Position numbers and translations under genes: made by a program
Part shown: positions 7,690-14,545 of the stretch, in pieces
Numbering within the stretch: position 1 is the stretch's first letter
Layout: every line of letters begins with the position of its first letter
Assembly (NCBI GenBank): GCA_903928045.1
Contig: CAIYPH010000514.1
Location: 1 to 16,734, forward strand
Origin: an uncultured Rhodospirillales bacterium
Lineage (GTDB): Bacteria > Pseudomonadota > Alphaproteobacteria > Acetobacterales > Acetobacteraceae
Length of the DNA stretch: 16,734 nt
Direction of reading: 5' to 3'
The notes under the pieces: generated by a model
What the model was told of the DNA's origin: nothing
What the model saw: only the letters and a program-made list of their open reading frames with translations
Database searches by the model: none

Positions 7690-8141
7690 GCCGCGAGAGA
7701 GGCGACGTAGGCGGCGGCGATCCGTTCGCACAGCGCCTGCTCGTCCGCCCCGAACCTGGCGAAGCGCGGGCTGTCGATATCCAGCACCCCGATCACCCGC
7801 CCATCCCGGATCAGCGGCACCACGATCTCCGAGTTGGACGCGGAATCACAGGCGATATGGCCGGGAAACGCATGCACATCCGCCACCACCTGCGTCATCG
7901 CGCTGGCCGCCGCCGTGCCACAAACCCCCTGCCCGATCGGGATGCGCACACAGGCCGGCTTGCCCTGAAACGGCCCCAACACCAGCGTCTCGCCCTGGCG
8001 CAGATAGAACCCGGCCCAGTTGATCTCCGCCATGTGCTGCCAGATCGCCGCCGCGATATTGGCTGCATTGGCAATCGGGTCATGCTCGCCCGTCAGCAGG
8101 CCGAGCACGTCGCTCAGCAGGTCGTCATGGCTTACATGCAT
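7686..8141 (-). CDS. msrC: Free methionine-(R)-sulfoxide reductase (GAF-domain fRMsr)
   Basis: A 151-residue single GAF domain. It reduces free L-methionine-(R)-sulfoxide to methionine in the cytosol, repairing oxidised free methionine with thioredoxin-type reductants. The family signature is nearly complete: NWAGFYL (41-47), LVLGPFQGKPAC, RIPIGQGVCG, VVADVHAFPGHIACD and SEIVVPL. Cysteines C64, C74 and C98 have the same 10- and 24-residue spacing as the three redox cysteines 84, 94 and 118 of E. coli MsrC, which supports an active enzyme. The start ATG at 8139-8141 has a weak upstream ACGGAGT. The stop overlaps the GTG of the downstream DUF2927 gene, so the pair is an operon. A hairpin repeat lies just upstream. 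Confidence 0.95.
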   Translation of the reverse strand: MHVSHDDLLSDVLGLLTGEHDPIANAANIAAAIWQHMAEINWAGFYLRQGETLVLGPFQGKPACVRIPIGQGVCGTAAASAMTQVVADVHAFPGHIACDSASNSEIVVPLIRDGRVIGVLDIDSPRFARFGADEQALCERIAAAYVASLAA

Positions 8142-8165
8142 GGATCAAGAACTCCGTCTGCGCGT

Positions 8166-8272
8166 GAGGAAAGCAAGAAAGCGCTTCTTTTTGAAAAAAG
8201 AAGCAAAAACTTTTCTATCCGTTGGCGCGGCGCGTCCCCGGGGGCGCTCCGAAGCGCACCGCTTCCGTTCCC
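8166..8272. repeat. Intergenic AT-rich hairpin repeat, copy B (one clear arm)
   Basis: A purine-rich lead (GGAAAGCAAGAAAGC) is followed by the hairpin GCTTCTTTTT-GA-AAAAAGAAGC (8183-8204), CAAAAACTTTTCTATCCGTTG, and then a GC-rich palindromic centre around CCCCGGGG (about 8237-8245). The second arm is not recognisable, so this is a half element. The right end reaches the stop codon of the CHAP gene (8273-8275), and the left end lies about 25 bases before the start of the reductase gene. Confidence 0.8.
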
Positions 8273-8890
8273 TCAACTCCCAAACGTCCGCGCCCGCGGC
8301 GGCTGCCGCCCGCGCGAACTGACGGCATAGAGCGCCGCCGGCTGCATCGCCTGAGCCAGCTCGTCATAGCTCGCCGGGCGCGGCGGCAGCACGAAGCCGT
8401 AGGCGGCGTATTCATGAACCCCAAGCTGGTTGACCGGCGGATACCACACCCGCACCTCCGACCAGTCATTGCCCGCCGAAACGTCGACCACCAGCTGGTC
8501 GCGATCGAGCTCGTTGGGCACCCAGTTGGCCTGGAACACCTGGATCTGACGCGGCGTCAGTATGCGCGAAACCACCGCGACATGGCCCGACGGCAGGCGG
8601 GAGGACCGGCGGAACACCAGCACCGAGCCCACCACCGGCTTGCTCCCCCGCTTGTACTGGCTCCCCGCCCCATCCCACCAGCTCGCCGCCTCGCCATAGA
8701 GCGCGATGCCGGAGAGTTCCCGCGCGAAGGGCGCGCAGGTCAGGCCAGGGTGATGGCTCCCCGCCGGCGCCGATGCGGCCACCGGCGTCGGCGCACCGCG
8801 GGTCGACCCGCAAGCCGCCAGCGCAAGGGCCAGCAGCAGCGGGGCGATCCGGCGCAATATCATGACCCTCGCGGACATGGCGGGTTTCAT
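8273..8890 (-). CDS. CHAP domain lipoprotein (putative peptidoglycan amidase/peptidase)
   Basis: A 205-residue protein. The hydrophobic stretch LLLALALAAC ends in a lipobox with C27, so it is probably a lipoprotein. The CHAP (NlpC/P60-like) domain follows: nucleophile C52 in GLTCAPFAREL, H103 in PSGHVAVVS and a polar N122 in FQANW, the expected Cys-His-Asn order. Such proteins cleave peptidoglycan cross-bridges or amide bonds in the periplasm. The tail is rich in Arg and Pro. Three possible starts exist: ATG 8890, 8878 and 8863. The last gives MILRRIAPLLLALALAAC, the most typical lipoprotein signal, with GAGGG just upstream; I give the longest frame but the shorter one is quite possible. It stands alone between two copies of the hairpin repeat. 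Confidence 0.85.
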   Translation of the reverse strand: MKPAMSARVMILRRIAPLLLALALAACGSTRGAPTPVAASAPAGSHHPGLTCAPFARELSGIALYGEAASWWDGAGSQYKRGSKPVVGSVLVFRRSSRLPSGHVAVVSRILTPRQIQVFQANWVPNELDRDQLVVDVSAGNDWSEVRVWYPPVNQLGVHEYAAYGFVLPPRPASYDELAQAMQPAALYAVSSRGRQPPRARTFGS

Positions 8891-8934
8891 ACATCAACGT
8901 GACGCTGCAAGCATCAGGAAAGATTGGGATCACA

Positions 8935-9074
8935 AGCAAGAAAGCGGTCCTTTTTTGAAAAAAAAGAACCAAAAAAACTTCTATCCGTTTGGCTCCGCCT
9001 CTCCCGGGAGGCCCCGCAGCAAACGAATAAAAGTTTTTTGCTCCTTTTTTTCAAAAAAGGAGCGCTTTCTTCCT
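8935..9074. repeat. Intergenic AT-rich hairpin repeat, copy C (full palindrome)
   Basis: A long, nearly perfect inverted repeat centred on CTCCCGGGAG (9001-9010). Each arm, read inward, has AAGAAAGCG, a hairpin, an A run, CTTCTAT or CTTTTAT, and then TCCGTTTG or TCGTTTG. The left hairpin is 8946-8970 (GGTCCTTTTTT/AAAAAAGAACC) and the right is 9040-9063 (GCTCCTTTTTT/AAAAAAGGAGC). The CoA transferase stop codon (9075-9077) begins right after the right end. This is the best copy for defining the element. Confidence 0.9.
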
Positions 9075-10259
9075 TCACCCCTTCCCCAGCAAACTCCCAA
9101 ACACGTACTCGTTATGCGCCCCCACCGCCGGCCCGGTCCAAGCGATCGCATCCTCCGGCGCCTCCCCATCGAAGCGGATCGCCGGGCCGAAATGCAGCGT
9201 GCGGCCGATCAGCGGGTCATCGATCGGCAGCACCGATTTGCGGGCGATCAGATGCGGGTCGGCCGCGGCGTCCGCGATGTCGAACAGGCGGGAGCAGGGA
9301 ATATCCGCCGCCTCCAGCGCGGCCTCGGCGGCGGCGCCGGTCTGCGTGCGGGTCCAGTCCGCGATGATGCCGTCAAGCTCCACCACATGGGCGCAGCGCT
9401 CGAAGTTGTTGGCGAAGCGCGGCCAGTCGGCGATTTCGGGCCGGCCGATCACGCCAGCGAGGCGGCGGAAAATGAGGTCGGAATTGCCGGCGATGCACAG
9501 CCATTTGCCATCGGCGCAGGGGTAGGTGTTGGTCGGCGCCGCCGTCGGCAGCCCGGCGCCGGCGGGCTGGCGGATGCGCCCGTCGAGCGCGTATTCCGGC
9601 AGCATCCCCTCCATGAGGTTGAGCACGGAATCGACCAAAGTGATGTCGATGATACGCCCCTTGCCGGTCCCGGTGACATCGCGCTCATAGACCGCGGAGA
9701 GCAGGCCGATGGCGGCATAGAGCCCGGCGAGATCGTCACTGATCGAAATCCCGCAGCGCGGCGGGGGCAGCTCGGTCAACCCGGCGGGATGGCCGGTGAG
9801 GTGGCGGATGCCGCCCATCGCCTCGCCGATCGCGCCAAAGGCGGGTCGGTCGCGATAGGGCCCGTCCTGGCCGAAGCCGGAGATGCGGGCGATCACCAGG
9901 CGCGGATTGAGCGCGTGCAACACCTCCGGCCCGAGGCCGAGGCGCTCAAGCTGGCCGGGCCGGAAATTCTCCACCAGCACGTCGGCGCGCGTGGCCAAAG
10001 CCAGCGCCTTCTCCCGCTCGCGCTTGAGGTCCACCACCACGGAGAGCTTGTTGCGGCCATGGATGCTGAACCACACGGGGTGGCCGTCCTTGCGGGCGCC
10101 CCAGCCGCGCACCGGATCGCCTTCCGGCGGCTCCAGCTTGATCACCTCGGCGCCGAGATCGGCCAGCACCCGGGTGCAGAACGGGGCGGCGATGTAGTGG
10201 CCGATTTCCAGCACCTTGAGCCCGGCCAGGGCGCCGCGGCGTTGAATGGGGGCGGTCAT
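9075..10259 (-). CDS. Family III CoA transferase (CaiB/BaiF type)
   Basis: A 394-residue protein starting at ATG 10257-10259 (MTAPIQRRG), with GGGGAG upstream. An in-frame GTG start 34 codons earlier would add no family sequence. Family III features run through the protein: LKVLEIGHYIAAPFCTR, LADLGAEVIKLEPPEGDP, VDLKRE, ENFRPGQLERLGLG, ISGFGQDGPY and the catalytic aspartate D175 in ISDDLAGLYAA, aligned with Asp169 of formyl-CoA transferase. These enzymes move CoA between carboxylic acids through an aspartyl-CoA intermediate. The donor and acceptor acids cannot be told. It lies divergent from a small-RNA candidate and an amidase operon, and its stop touches repeat copy C. Confidence 0.93.
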   Translation of the reverse strand: MTAPIQRRGALAGLKVLEIGHYIAAPFCTRVLADLGAEVIKLEPPEGDPVRGWGARKDGHPVWFSIHGRNKLSVVVDLKREREKALALATRADVLVENFRPGQLERLGLGPEVLHALNPRLVIARISGFGQDGPYRDRPAFGAIGEAMGGIRHLTGHPAGLTELPPPRCGISISDDLAGLYAAIGLLSAVYERDVTGTGKGRIIDITLVDSVLNLMEGMLPEYALDGRIRQPAGAGLPTAAPTNTYPCADGKWLCIAGNSDLIFRRLAGVIGRPEIADWPRFANNFERCAHVVELDGIIADWTRTQTGAAAEAALEAADIPCSRLFDIADAAADPHLIARKSVLPIDDPLIGRTLHFGPAIRFDGEAPEDAIAWTGPAVGAHNEYVFGSLLGKG

Positions 10260-10337
10260 GACGGTGAATTCTCCCCGATTGAGCAACGGCACAGAAAATA
10301 ATACGGCACCGCGGTGAAATCCTACGAAAAAGACAGG

Positions 10338-10360
10338 CGATCTTAACGATCTGTTGACCA
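10338..10360. promoter_or_regulatory. Candidate CtrA-like half-site pair
   Basis: TTAA (10343-10346), seven bases, then TTGA (10354-10357) is one mismatch from the CtrA box TTAA-N7-TTAA found in alphaproteobacteria. A direct repeat CGATCT (10338-10343 and 10347-10352) overlaps it. It lies in the divergent region between the CoA transferase and the small-RNA candidate. The motif is short and could be chance. Confidence 0.25.
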
Positions 10361-10381
10361 CTTCGGGTGCATAACACGTCC

Positions 10382-10485
10382 CGAGGCCATTGGCTGGCTT
10401 CGAGCTCCCTCCTACCCCGCGTCAGAGCCTCTGGCCGACGCGGCACCTTGATGGGCGGCGCGATAACACGCGCCGCCCTTTTTTT
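10382..10485 (+). ncRNA. Three-hairpin small RNA candidate (possibly suhB/MmgR-like)
   Basis: Hairpin 1: GAGGCCA (10383-10389) with TGGCTTC (10395-10401), 5-base loop. Then an unpaired CU-rich linker GAGCTCCCTCCTACC (10402-10416). Hairpin 2: CCGCGTC (10417-10423) with GACGCGG (10437-10443), with an inner CAGA/TCTG pairing. Hairpin 3 is a perfect intrinsic terminator. The CU-rich linker could pair with Shine-Dalgarno sequences. Layout and the CCTCCTACCCC stretch recall alphaproteobacterial trans-acting RNAs of the suhB/MmgR (alpha-r8) kind, but I recall this only loosely. The 5' end is a guess, placed after CATAAC (10370-10375), and could be further upstream. The alternative is an attenuator leader for the downstream 60-residue protein and amidase, whose start is 61 bases beyond the T run. 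Confidence 0.6.
10453..10485 (+). terminator. Strong intrinsic terminator
   Basis: GGGCGGCGCG (10453-10462), a six-base loop ATAACA, and CGCGCCGCCC (10469-10478) form a perfect 10-bp GC stem, followed directly by seven T (10479-10485). There is no plus-strand gene upstream that needs it, so it must end a non-coding transcript or regulate the following genes. Confidence 0.9.
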
Positions 10486-10545
10486 GCCCTTCCCGGCCCG
10501 CCGCACGTCCTGCACGATGATCCCCGAATGAGCAAGGATCGCGTC

Positions 10546-10728
10546 ATGGACAAGACAATGATGGAAGCCGTCGCCCGCATCGCCGGGCTCGACAAGGCGC
10601 TGGCGGACCACCCCGAAGACGTCGCGGCCGCCTTCGCCCAGGCCGGGCTCCATCGCGGCATCATGCGCACGCCGGAAGACCCCGCCGCCGAGCCCTGGCC
10701 GCCGATGAAGGCGGGGGACACGCTGTGA
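10546..10728 (+). CDS. 60-residue GatC/AtzG-like small protein coupled to amidase
   Basis: A small gene whose stop TGA (10726-10728) overlaps the amidase GTG as GTGA. The start ATG 10546 has an excellent Shine-Dalgarno (AAGGA, 10534-10538) seven bases upstream; ATG 10528 would add six residues but has no such signal. The product is mostly helical at the N-terminus (MEAVARIAGLDKALADH, DVAAAFAQAGLHRGIM) and ends with acidic/proline-rich DPAAEPWPPMKAG. Small helical partners of amidase-signature enzymes (GatC for GatA, AtzG for AtzE, DUF4089 proteins) have the same position, size and EPxPxxxP-like tail. The direct sequence match is loose, so this is context-based inference. It could stabilise or activate the amidase. 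Confidence 0.6.
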   Translation: MDKTMMEAVARIAGLDKALADHPEDVAAAFAQAGLHRGIMRTPEDPAAEPWPPMKAGDTL

Positions 10729-12116
10729 GCGAGTTGCACTGGCTGACCGCCTCCGAGGCCGTGCGCGGCTTCGCGGCCAGGCGCTTTTCGCCGGTCGACC
10801 TCATGCAGGCGCTCCATGCCCGCATCGACGCGCTGGACCCCGCGCTCAACGTCTTCATCCGCCGCGACGACGAAGCGGCCCTGGCGGCCGCGAAGGCCGC
10901 CGAGGCCGAGATCGCCTCCGGGCGGATCCGCGGGCCGCTGCATGGCGTCCCCGTCGGCATCAAGGACATCATCGACGTCGCCGGCCTGCCCACCACCTGC
11001 CACTCCCGCGTGCTGCTCGACAACCACGCCCAGGCGGACGCGGCCTGCGTGGCCAAGCTGCGCCAGGCCGGCGCCATCGTGATGGGCAAGCTGTCCACCC
11101 ATGAATTCGCCATCGGCGGGCCGTCGTTCGACCTCCCCTTTCCCCCCGCGCGCAACCCGTGGAACCGCGATCACCATCCGGGCGGCTCCTCCTCGGGCTC
11201 CGGCTCCGGGCTGGCGGCGGGGTTCTTCCCGCTCGCGCTCGGCACCGATACCGGCGGCTCCATCCGCAACCCCGCCTCGGCCTGCGGCATCGTCGGCTTC
11301 AAGCCGACCTACGGGCTGGTCTCCCGGCGCGGGGTGTTCCCGCTGGCCTTCTCGCTCGACCATGTCGGCCCGATGACGCGCAGCGTGGCCGACAACGCTC
11401 TGCTGCTCGATACGCTGGCGGGCTACGACCCGGCCGACCAGGGCAGCCGCCCCGCCCCCAAGCGCTACTACGCGGCCGGGATCGAACGCGGCGTGCGCGG
11501 ATTGCGCATCGGCTTCGTCCGCCATTTTCACGAGGCGGATCTGGTGGCCGACCCCGAGGCGGCGGCCGCGCTGGAGACGGTGGCCAAGACCTTGGCGGCG
11601 GAGGGGGCCATCGTCACCGACATCACGCTCCCCACTCTCGGCGAGTTCGCCGCCGTCAACCGCATCATCCTCAACAGCGAGGCCTGGTCGATCCACGCGC
11701 CCTGGCTGCGCAGCCAGCCCGGCAATTACGGCAAGCTCGGCCGCCAACGCCTGATGGCCGGCGCCTTCCTGCAGGCCGGCGACTATGTGAACGCGCAGCG
11801 GCGGCGGGCGCAGATGATCGCGGCGGTGGAGGCCGCACTTCGCGAGGTGGACGTGCTGCTCTGCGCCTCATCGATGGACCCCGCGAGCCGGATCGAGGAC
11901 GCGCAGACCACGGCGCGGACCTATCCGCGGCAGGCCCGCACCCCCTTCAACGTCACCGGGCATCCCGCCATCGCGATGATGGCGGGTCTGTCCAGCGGCG
12001 GGCTCCCGCTCTCCGTGCAGTTCGCCGGGCGCTATTTCGACGAGGCGAGTGTGCTCAGGGTAGCGCGAGCCTGGGAGCGGGCGGCGGGGACGGACCGGCA
12101 GCATCCACCGCTTTAA
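10725..12116 (+). CDS. Amidase (amidase signature family)
   Basis: A 463-residue amidase-signature enzyme hydrolysing an amide or carbamoyl bond. The Ser-cisSer-Lys triad is visible: K80 in PVGIKDIIDV, cis-Ser S155 in HPGGSSSGSGSG and nucleophile S179 in GTDTGGSIRNPA. The rest is typical too (PLHGVPVGIK, MGKLSTHEFAIGG, GFKPTYGLVSRRGVFPL, DHVGPM, FNVTGHPAIAM). It is not a standard GatA: the gatCAB set is absent and a separate 60-residue partner precedes it. The AtzE/1-carboxybiuret hydrolase-like branch is a reasonable nearest guess, given the small partner; substrate is unknown. The GTG start overlaps the partner's stop, which supports coupled translation. Confidence 0.93.
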   Translation: MSELHWLTASEAVRGFAARRFSPVDLMQALHARIDALDPALNVFIRRDDEAALAAAKAAEAEIASGRIRGPLHGVPVGIKDIIDVAGLPTTCHSRVLLDNHAQADAACVAKLRQAGAIVMGKLSTHEFAIGGPSFDLPFPPARNPWNRDHHPGGSSSGSGSGLAAGFFPLALGTDTGGSIRNPASACGIVGFKPTYGLVSRRGVFPLAFSLDHVGPMTRSVADNALLLDTLAGYDPADQGSRPAPKRYYAAGIERGVRGLRIGFVRHFHEADLVADPEAAAALETVAKTLAAEGAIVTDITLPTLGEFAAVNRIILNSEAWSIHAPWLRSQPGNYGKLGRQRLMAGAFLQAGDYVNAQRRRAQMIAAVEAALREVDVLLCASSMDPASRIEDAQTTARTYPRQARTPFNVTGHPAIAMMAGLSSGGLPLSVQFAGRYFDEASVLRVARAWERAAGTDRQHPPL

Positions 12117-12186
12117 GGCACCCAATTTAACACTTTGCTCAACAATCCCGGCGAGGCTCGACCACTGAATATCCGTGGAGAGCCTG

Positions 12187-14538
12187 ATGTCGATCGGCCC
12201 GAGACTCATCGGCGTCATCGCCTTGTTCGGCCTGGCGCTGGCCGGGCGGCTGGGATGGGACGCGGCGCAGGCATGGCGGCTTTCGGGAACGGCTGACGCG
12301 CATCAGGCGATGAATGCCACCAGCGCCCGGCTGAACACCGTGGCGGGGGCGCTCGCGATGGAGCGCGGCTTGACCAACGGCGCGCTTGCCGACCCGAAAT
12401 CGGTCAGCGAGGAGACCCGCACGGCGATCGCCGCGCGCCGCGCCAGCATCGATGCCGCGCTAGGGTCGGCGATGGAAGGCGACCCGCAGGCCGAGGCGCT
12501 CCGCCCGGCATATGGGCGGCTGGTCGCGTTGCGCACCCAGGTGGACGACACTCTGGCCGGCCGCCCCGCCGTCCCGCTGACGCCGGCCTTGTGGTTCGCG
12601 GGCGCCACCGCGGCGATTGACGCGGTGGTCGCACTCCGGCGGGGGATCGACAGCCGCACGTCGGTGTCCGACGAAATCGGCCTGCTCACCACCCTGCGTG
12701 ACCGTCTGGCCGACGCGAGCGAATTCGCGGGTCGGGAGCGAGGGTCGCTGAACGGCATGATCGCCGGCGGCGGCAAGCCCGGCCCGGCACAGCTCGTCGC
12801 CCTCGGGGCGATCGGCGGCCGCATCGACGGCGACTGGGCCACGATCCTCCCGCTGCTCGACGCCGCCTCGCCTAGCGTCCGACAGCGCGCGCTCGACGCG
12901 CGGAGGGCCTGGCTGGAGACCTTCGGGCCGACCCGGCAGGCTGTGCTGGGGGCGGCCGTCCAGGGTGCGGCCTGGCCGATCACGGCGAAGGAGTGGTGGG
13001 GCGCGGCGAGCGCTTCGATCGACGCCTTGCTGGCGGCGCAGGATGAGACGGGGCGGGCGATCGAGGGGGCGCTCGACCGGGAGCGATTACAATCGCGGAC
13101 GACCCTGGCGATCACCCTGGCGGTCCTGTTACTCGCGGCGGTGATCGGCGGCGGCGCGTTCATCTTCATCCAGCGCGGTATCGTCCGCCCGATCGTCCGC
13201 GCGATCGGGATCGTCGATGAACTCGCATCGGGCAATCTCGATGTCGTGGTACCAGCCCCGCGCGGCAGGGACGAAATCGCCAAGCTGGTCATGGCGACGG
13301 CGCATTTCCGCGACAGCGCCCGGCGCGCACGTGACATGGCGGCGGAGCAGGAGGCTTTGCGAGCCGAGGCGGAGGCGGCGCGGGTGAGTGCGATCCGCGA
13401 AATCGGCGGGATGATCGAGGACGTCAGCGGCGAGGCGATCGCGGGAGTACTCGGCATGTCCCGCGAGATGCAGGCGCTCGCCGAGCAGGTGCAGGCGAGC
13501 GTGACCACCATCACCACGGGGACCGGCGATGTCGCGCTCGAGTCCGACTCCAGCCGGCGCAGCGCGGACGCGGCGGCGGCGGGGGCCGGGGAGTTGAGCC
13601 AGGCCATCCGCGAGGTGGCGCAACAGATGGAACGCGCCGCCGTCGCGACCCGGGCGGCGGTCGGGCGGGTGGACGAGACGCGCAAGGTGTTCGACGCATT
13701 ATCGGTGGGCGTGGCCGAGATCGGTGAGGTGGCGGGGCTGATTCGCGAAATTGCCGGACGGACCACTCTGCTGGCGCTCAACGCGACGATTGAGGCGGCC
13801 CGGGCAGGCGAGGCCGGGCGGGGCTTCGCGGTGGTGGCCGGCGAGGTGAAGGCACTGGCGCAGGAGACCAGCCGCAGCACCGAGCGCATCAGCCAGCGGC
13901 TCACCTACATCACCGACGTCAACCGGCAGGCGGCGGCGATGATGGGCCAGGTGATCGGCGCGGTGTCGGAATTGGACTCGATCGCGACCTCGGTGGCGGC
14001 CGCCATCGAAGAGCAGTCGATGGCGACAGCGGGCATTGCCGACTCGGTGGCCATCGCCAGCAGCGCGACCCGCAGGGTGTCCAGTCTGCTGGCGGGGGTG
14101 GATGAGGAGTCCCGCCGGTCGAAGGACGCGACGGTGGACATGACGCGGCTGACGGCGTCGGTCGCGACCGGCGTGACCGACCTCAAAGGCGCCCTGGTGC
14201 GGATGATGCGCGAACGGGTGGCTGAGCTCGACCGGCGGCGGTTCAAGCGCGCGCCGGTCAACATCGCCGCTCGGATCGACCATCTCGGGCGGTCGATGCA
14301 TGGCGAGGTGATCAATCTCTCCGAGGGTGGCGTGGCGTTCCGGGCGCGGGAGGCAACGTCCCTGACCGCGGGGATGTCGGTCCGGCTCGACACCACCGGC
14401 CTGCCTCCCGTCTCGGCCCGGGTGGTACGGGTCGAGGGGGCGACGGTTCATCTGGCCTTTGAGCCCGGCACCGAATTGGAGCGGGAGGCGCTGGCCGGCC
14501 GGATCGCCGCGGTTTCGACGCGGGGGTTGGCGGCCTGA
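12187..14538 (+). CDS. Methyl-accepting chemotaxis protein with C-terminal PilZ domain
   Basis: With ATG 12187 (Shine-Dalgarno GGAG six bases upstream) the protein has 783 residues. TM1 spans about 8-22. The periplasmic region (about 25-300) is all-helical, with two ERG motifs (59-61 and 184-186), reminiscent of NIT (nitrate/nitrite-sensing) domains. TM2 is about 305-325, HAMP about 329-377. The signalling tip is at about 519-565: [20 protein letters not shown], then [20 protein letters not shown] PilZ domain follows at about 680-765, with RRRFKR and NLSEGG, the two c-di-GMP contact motifs. There is no C-terminal CheR-binding pentapeptide. The protein may link a small-molecule signal and c-di-GMP to the chemotaxis kinase. 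No che genes are nearby. A GTG at 12175 could add four residues. It converges on the next gene with only seven bases between the stops. Confidence 0.92.
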   Translation: MSIGPRLIGVIALFGLALAGRLGWDAAQAWRLSGTADAHQAMNATSARLNTVAGALAMERGLTNGALADPKSVSEETRTAIAARRASIDAALGSAMEGDPQAEALRPAYGRLVALRTQVDDTLAGRPAVPLTPALWFAGATAAIDAVVALRRGIDSRTSVSDEIGLLTTLRDRLADASEFAGRERGSLNGMIAGGGKPGPAQLVALGAIGGRIDGDWATILPLLDAASPSVRQRALDARRAWLETFGPTRQAVLGAAVQGAAWPITAKEWWGAASASIDALLAAQDETGRAIEGALDRERLQSRTTLAITLAVLLLAAVIGGGAFIFIQRGIVRPIVRAIGIVDELASGNLDVVVPAPRGRDEIAKLVMATAHFRDSARRARDMAAEQEALRAEAEAARVSAIREIGGMIEDVSGEAIAGVLGMSREMQALAEQVQASVTTITTGTGDVALESDSSRRSADAAAAGAGELSQAIREVAQQMERAAVATRAAVGRVDETRKVFDALSVGVAEIGEVAGLIREIAGRTTLLALNATIEAARAGEAGRGFAVVAGEVKALAQETSRSTERISQRLTYITDVNRQAAAMMGQVIGAVSELDSIATSVAAAIEEQSMATAGIADSVAIASSATRRVSSLLAGVDEESRRSKDATVDMTRLTASVATGVTDLKGALVRMMRERVAELDRRRFKRAPVNIAARIDHLGRSMHGEVINLSEGGVAFRAREATSLTAGMSVRLDTTGLPPVSARVVRVEGATVHLAFEPGTELEREALAGRIAAVSTRGLAA

Positions 14539-14545
14539 GCGCTGG

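Noticed and set aside
5655..9074. CRISPR array
   Set aside because: The repeats are inverted, 2-3 kb or less apart, differ in spacing and have no regular spacers or cas genes.
8891..9169. Small frames giving peptides such as KSFLLLFFKKEA around the repeats
   Set aside because: They come from reading the AT-rich hairpin arms, and the same peptide appears wherever the repeat does. They are likely to be annotated wrongly as hypothetical proteins.
8862..10301. Long plus-strand open frame opposite the CoA transferase
   Set aside because: It reads through a palindromic repeat and lies antisense to a complete family III CoA transferase. Composition is that of a shadow frame.
12303..13904. Minus-strand open frame rich in Ser, Ala and Arg opposite the chemoreceptor
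   Set aside because: Low-complexity shadow of a clear MCP-PilZ gene; no signal peptide, domain or ribosome-binding site.
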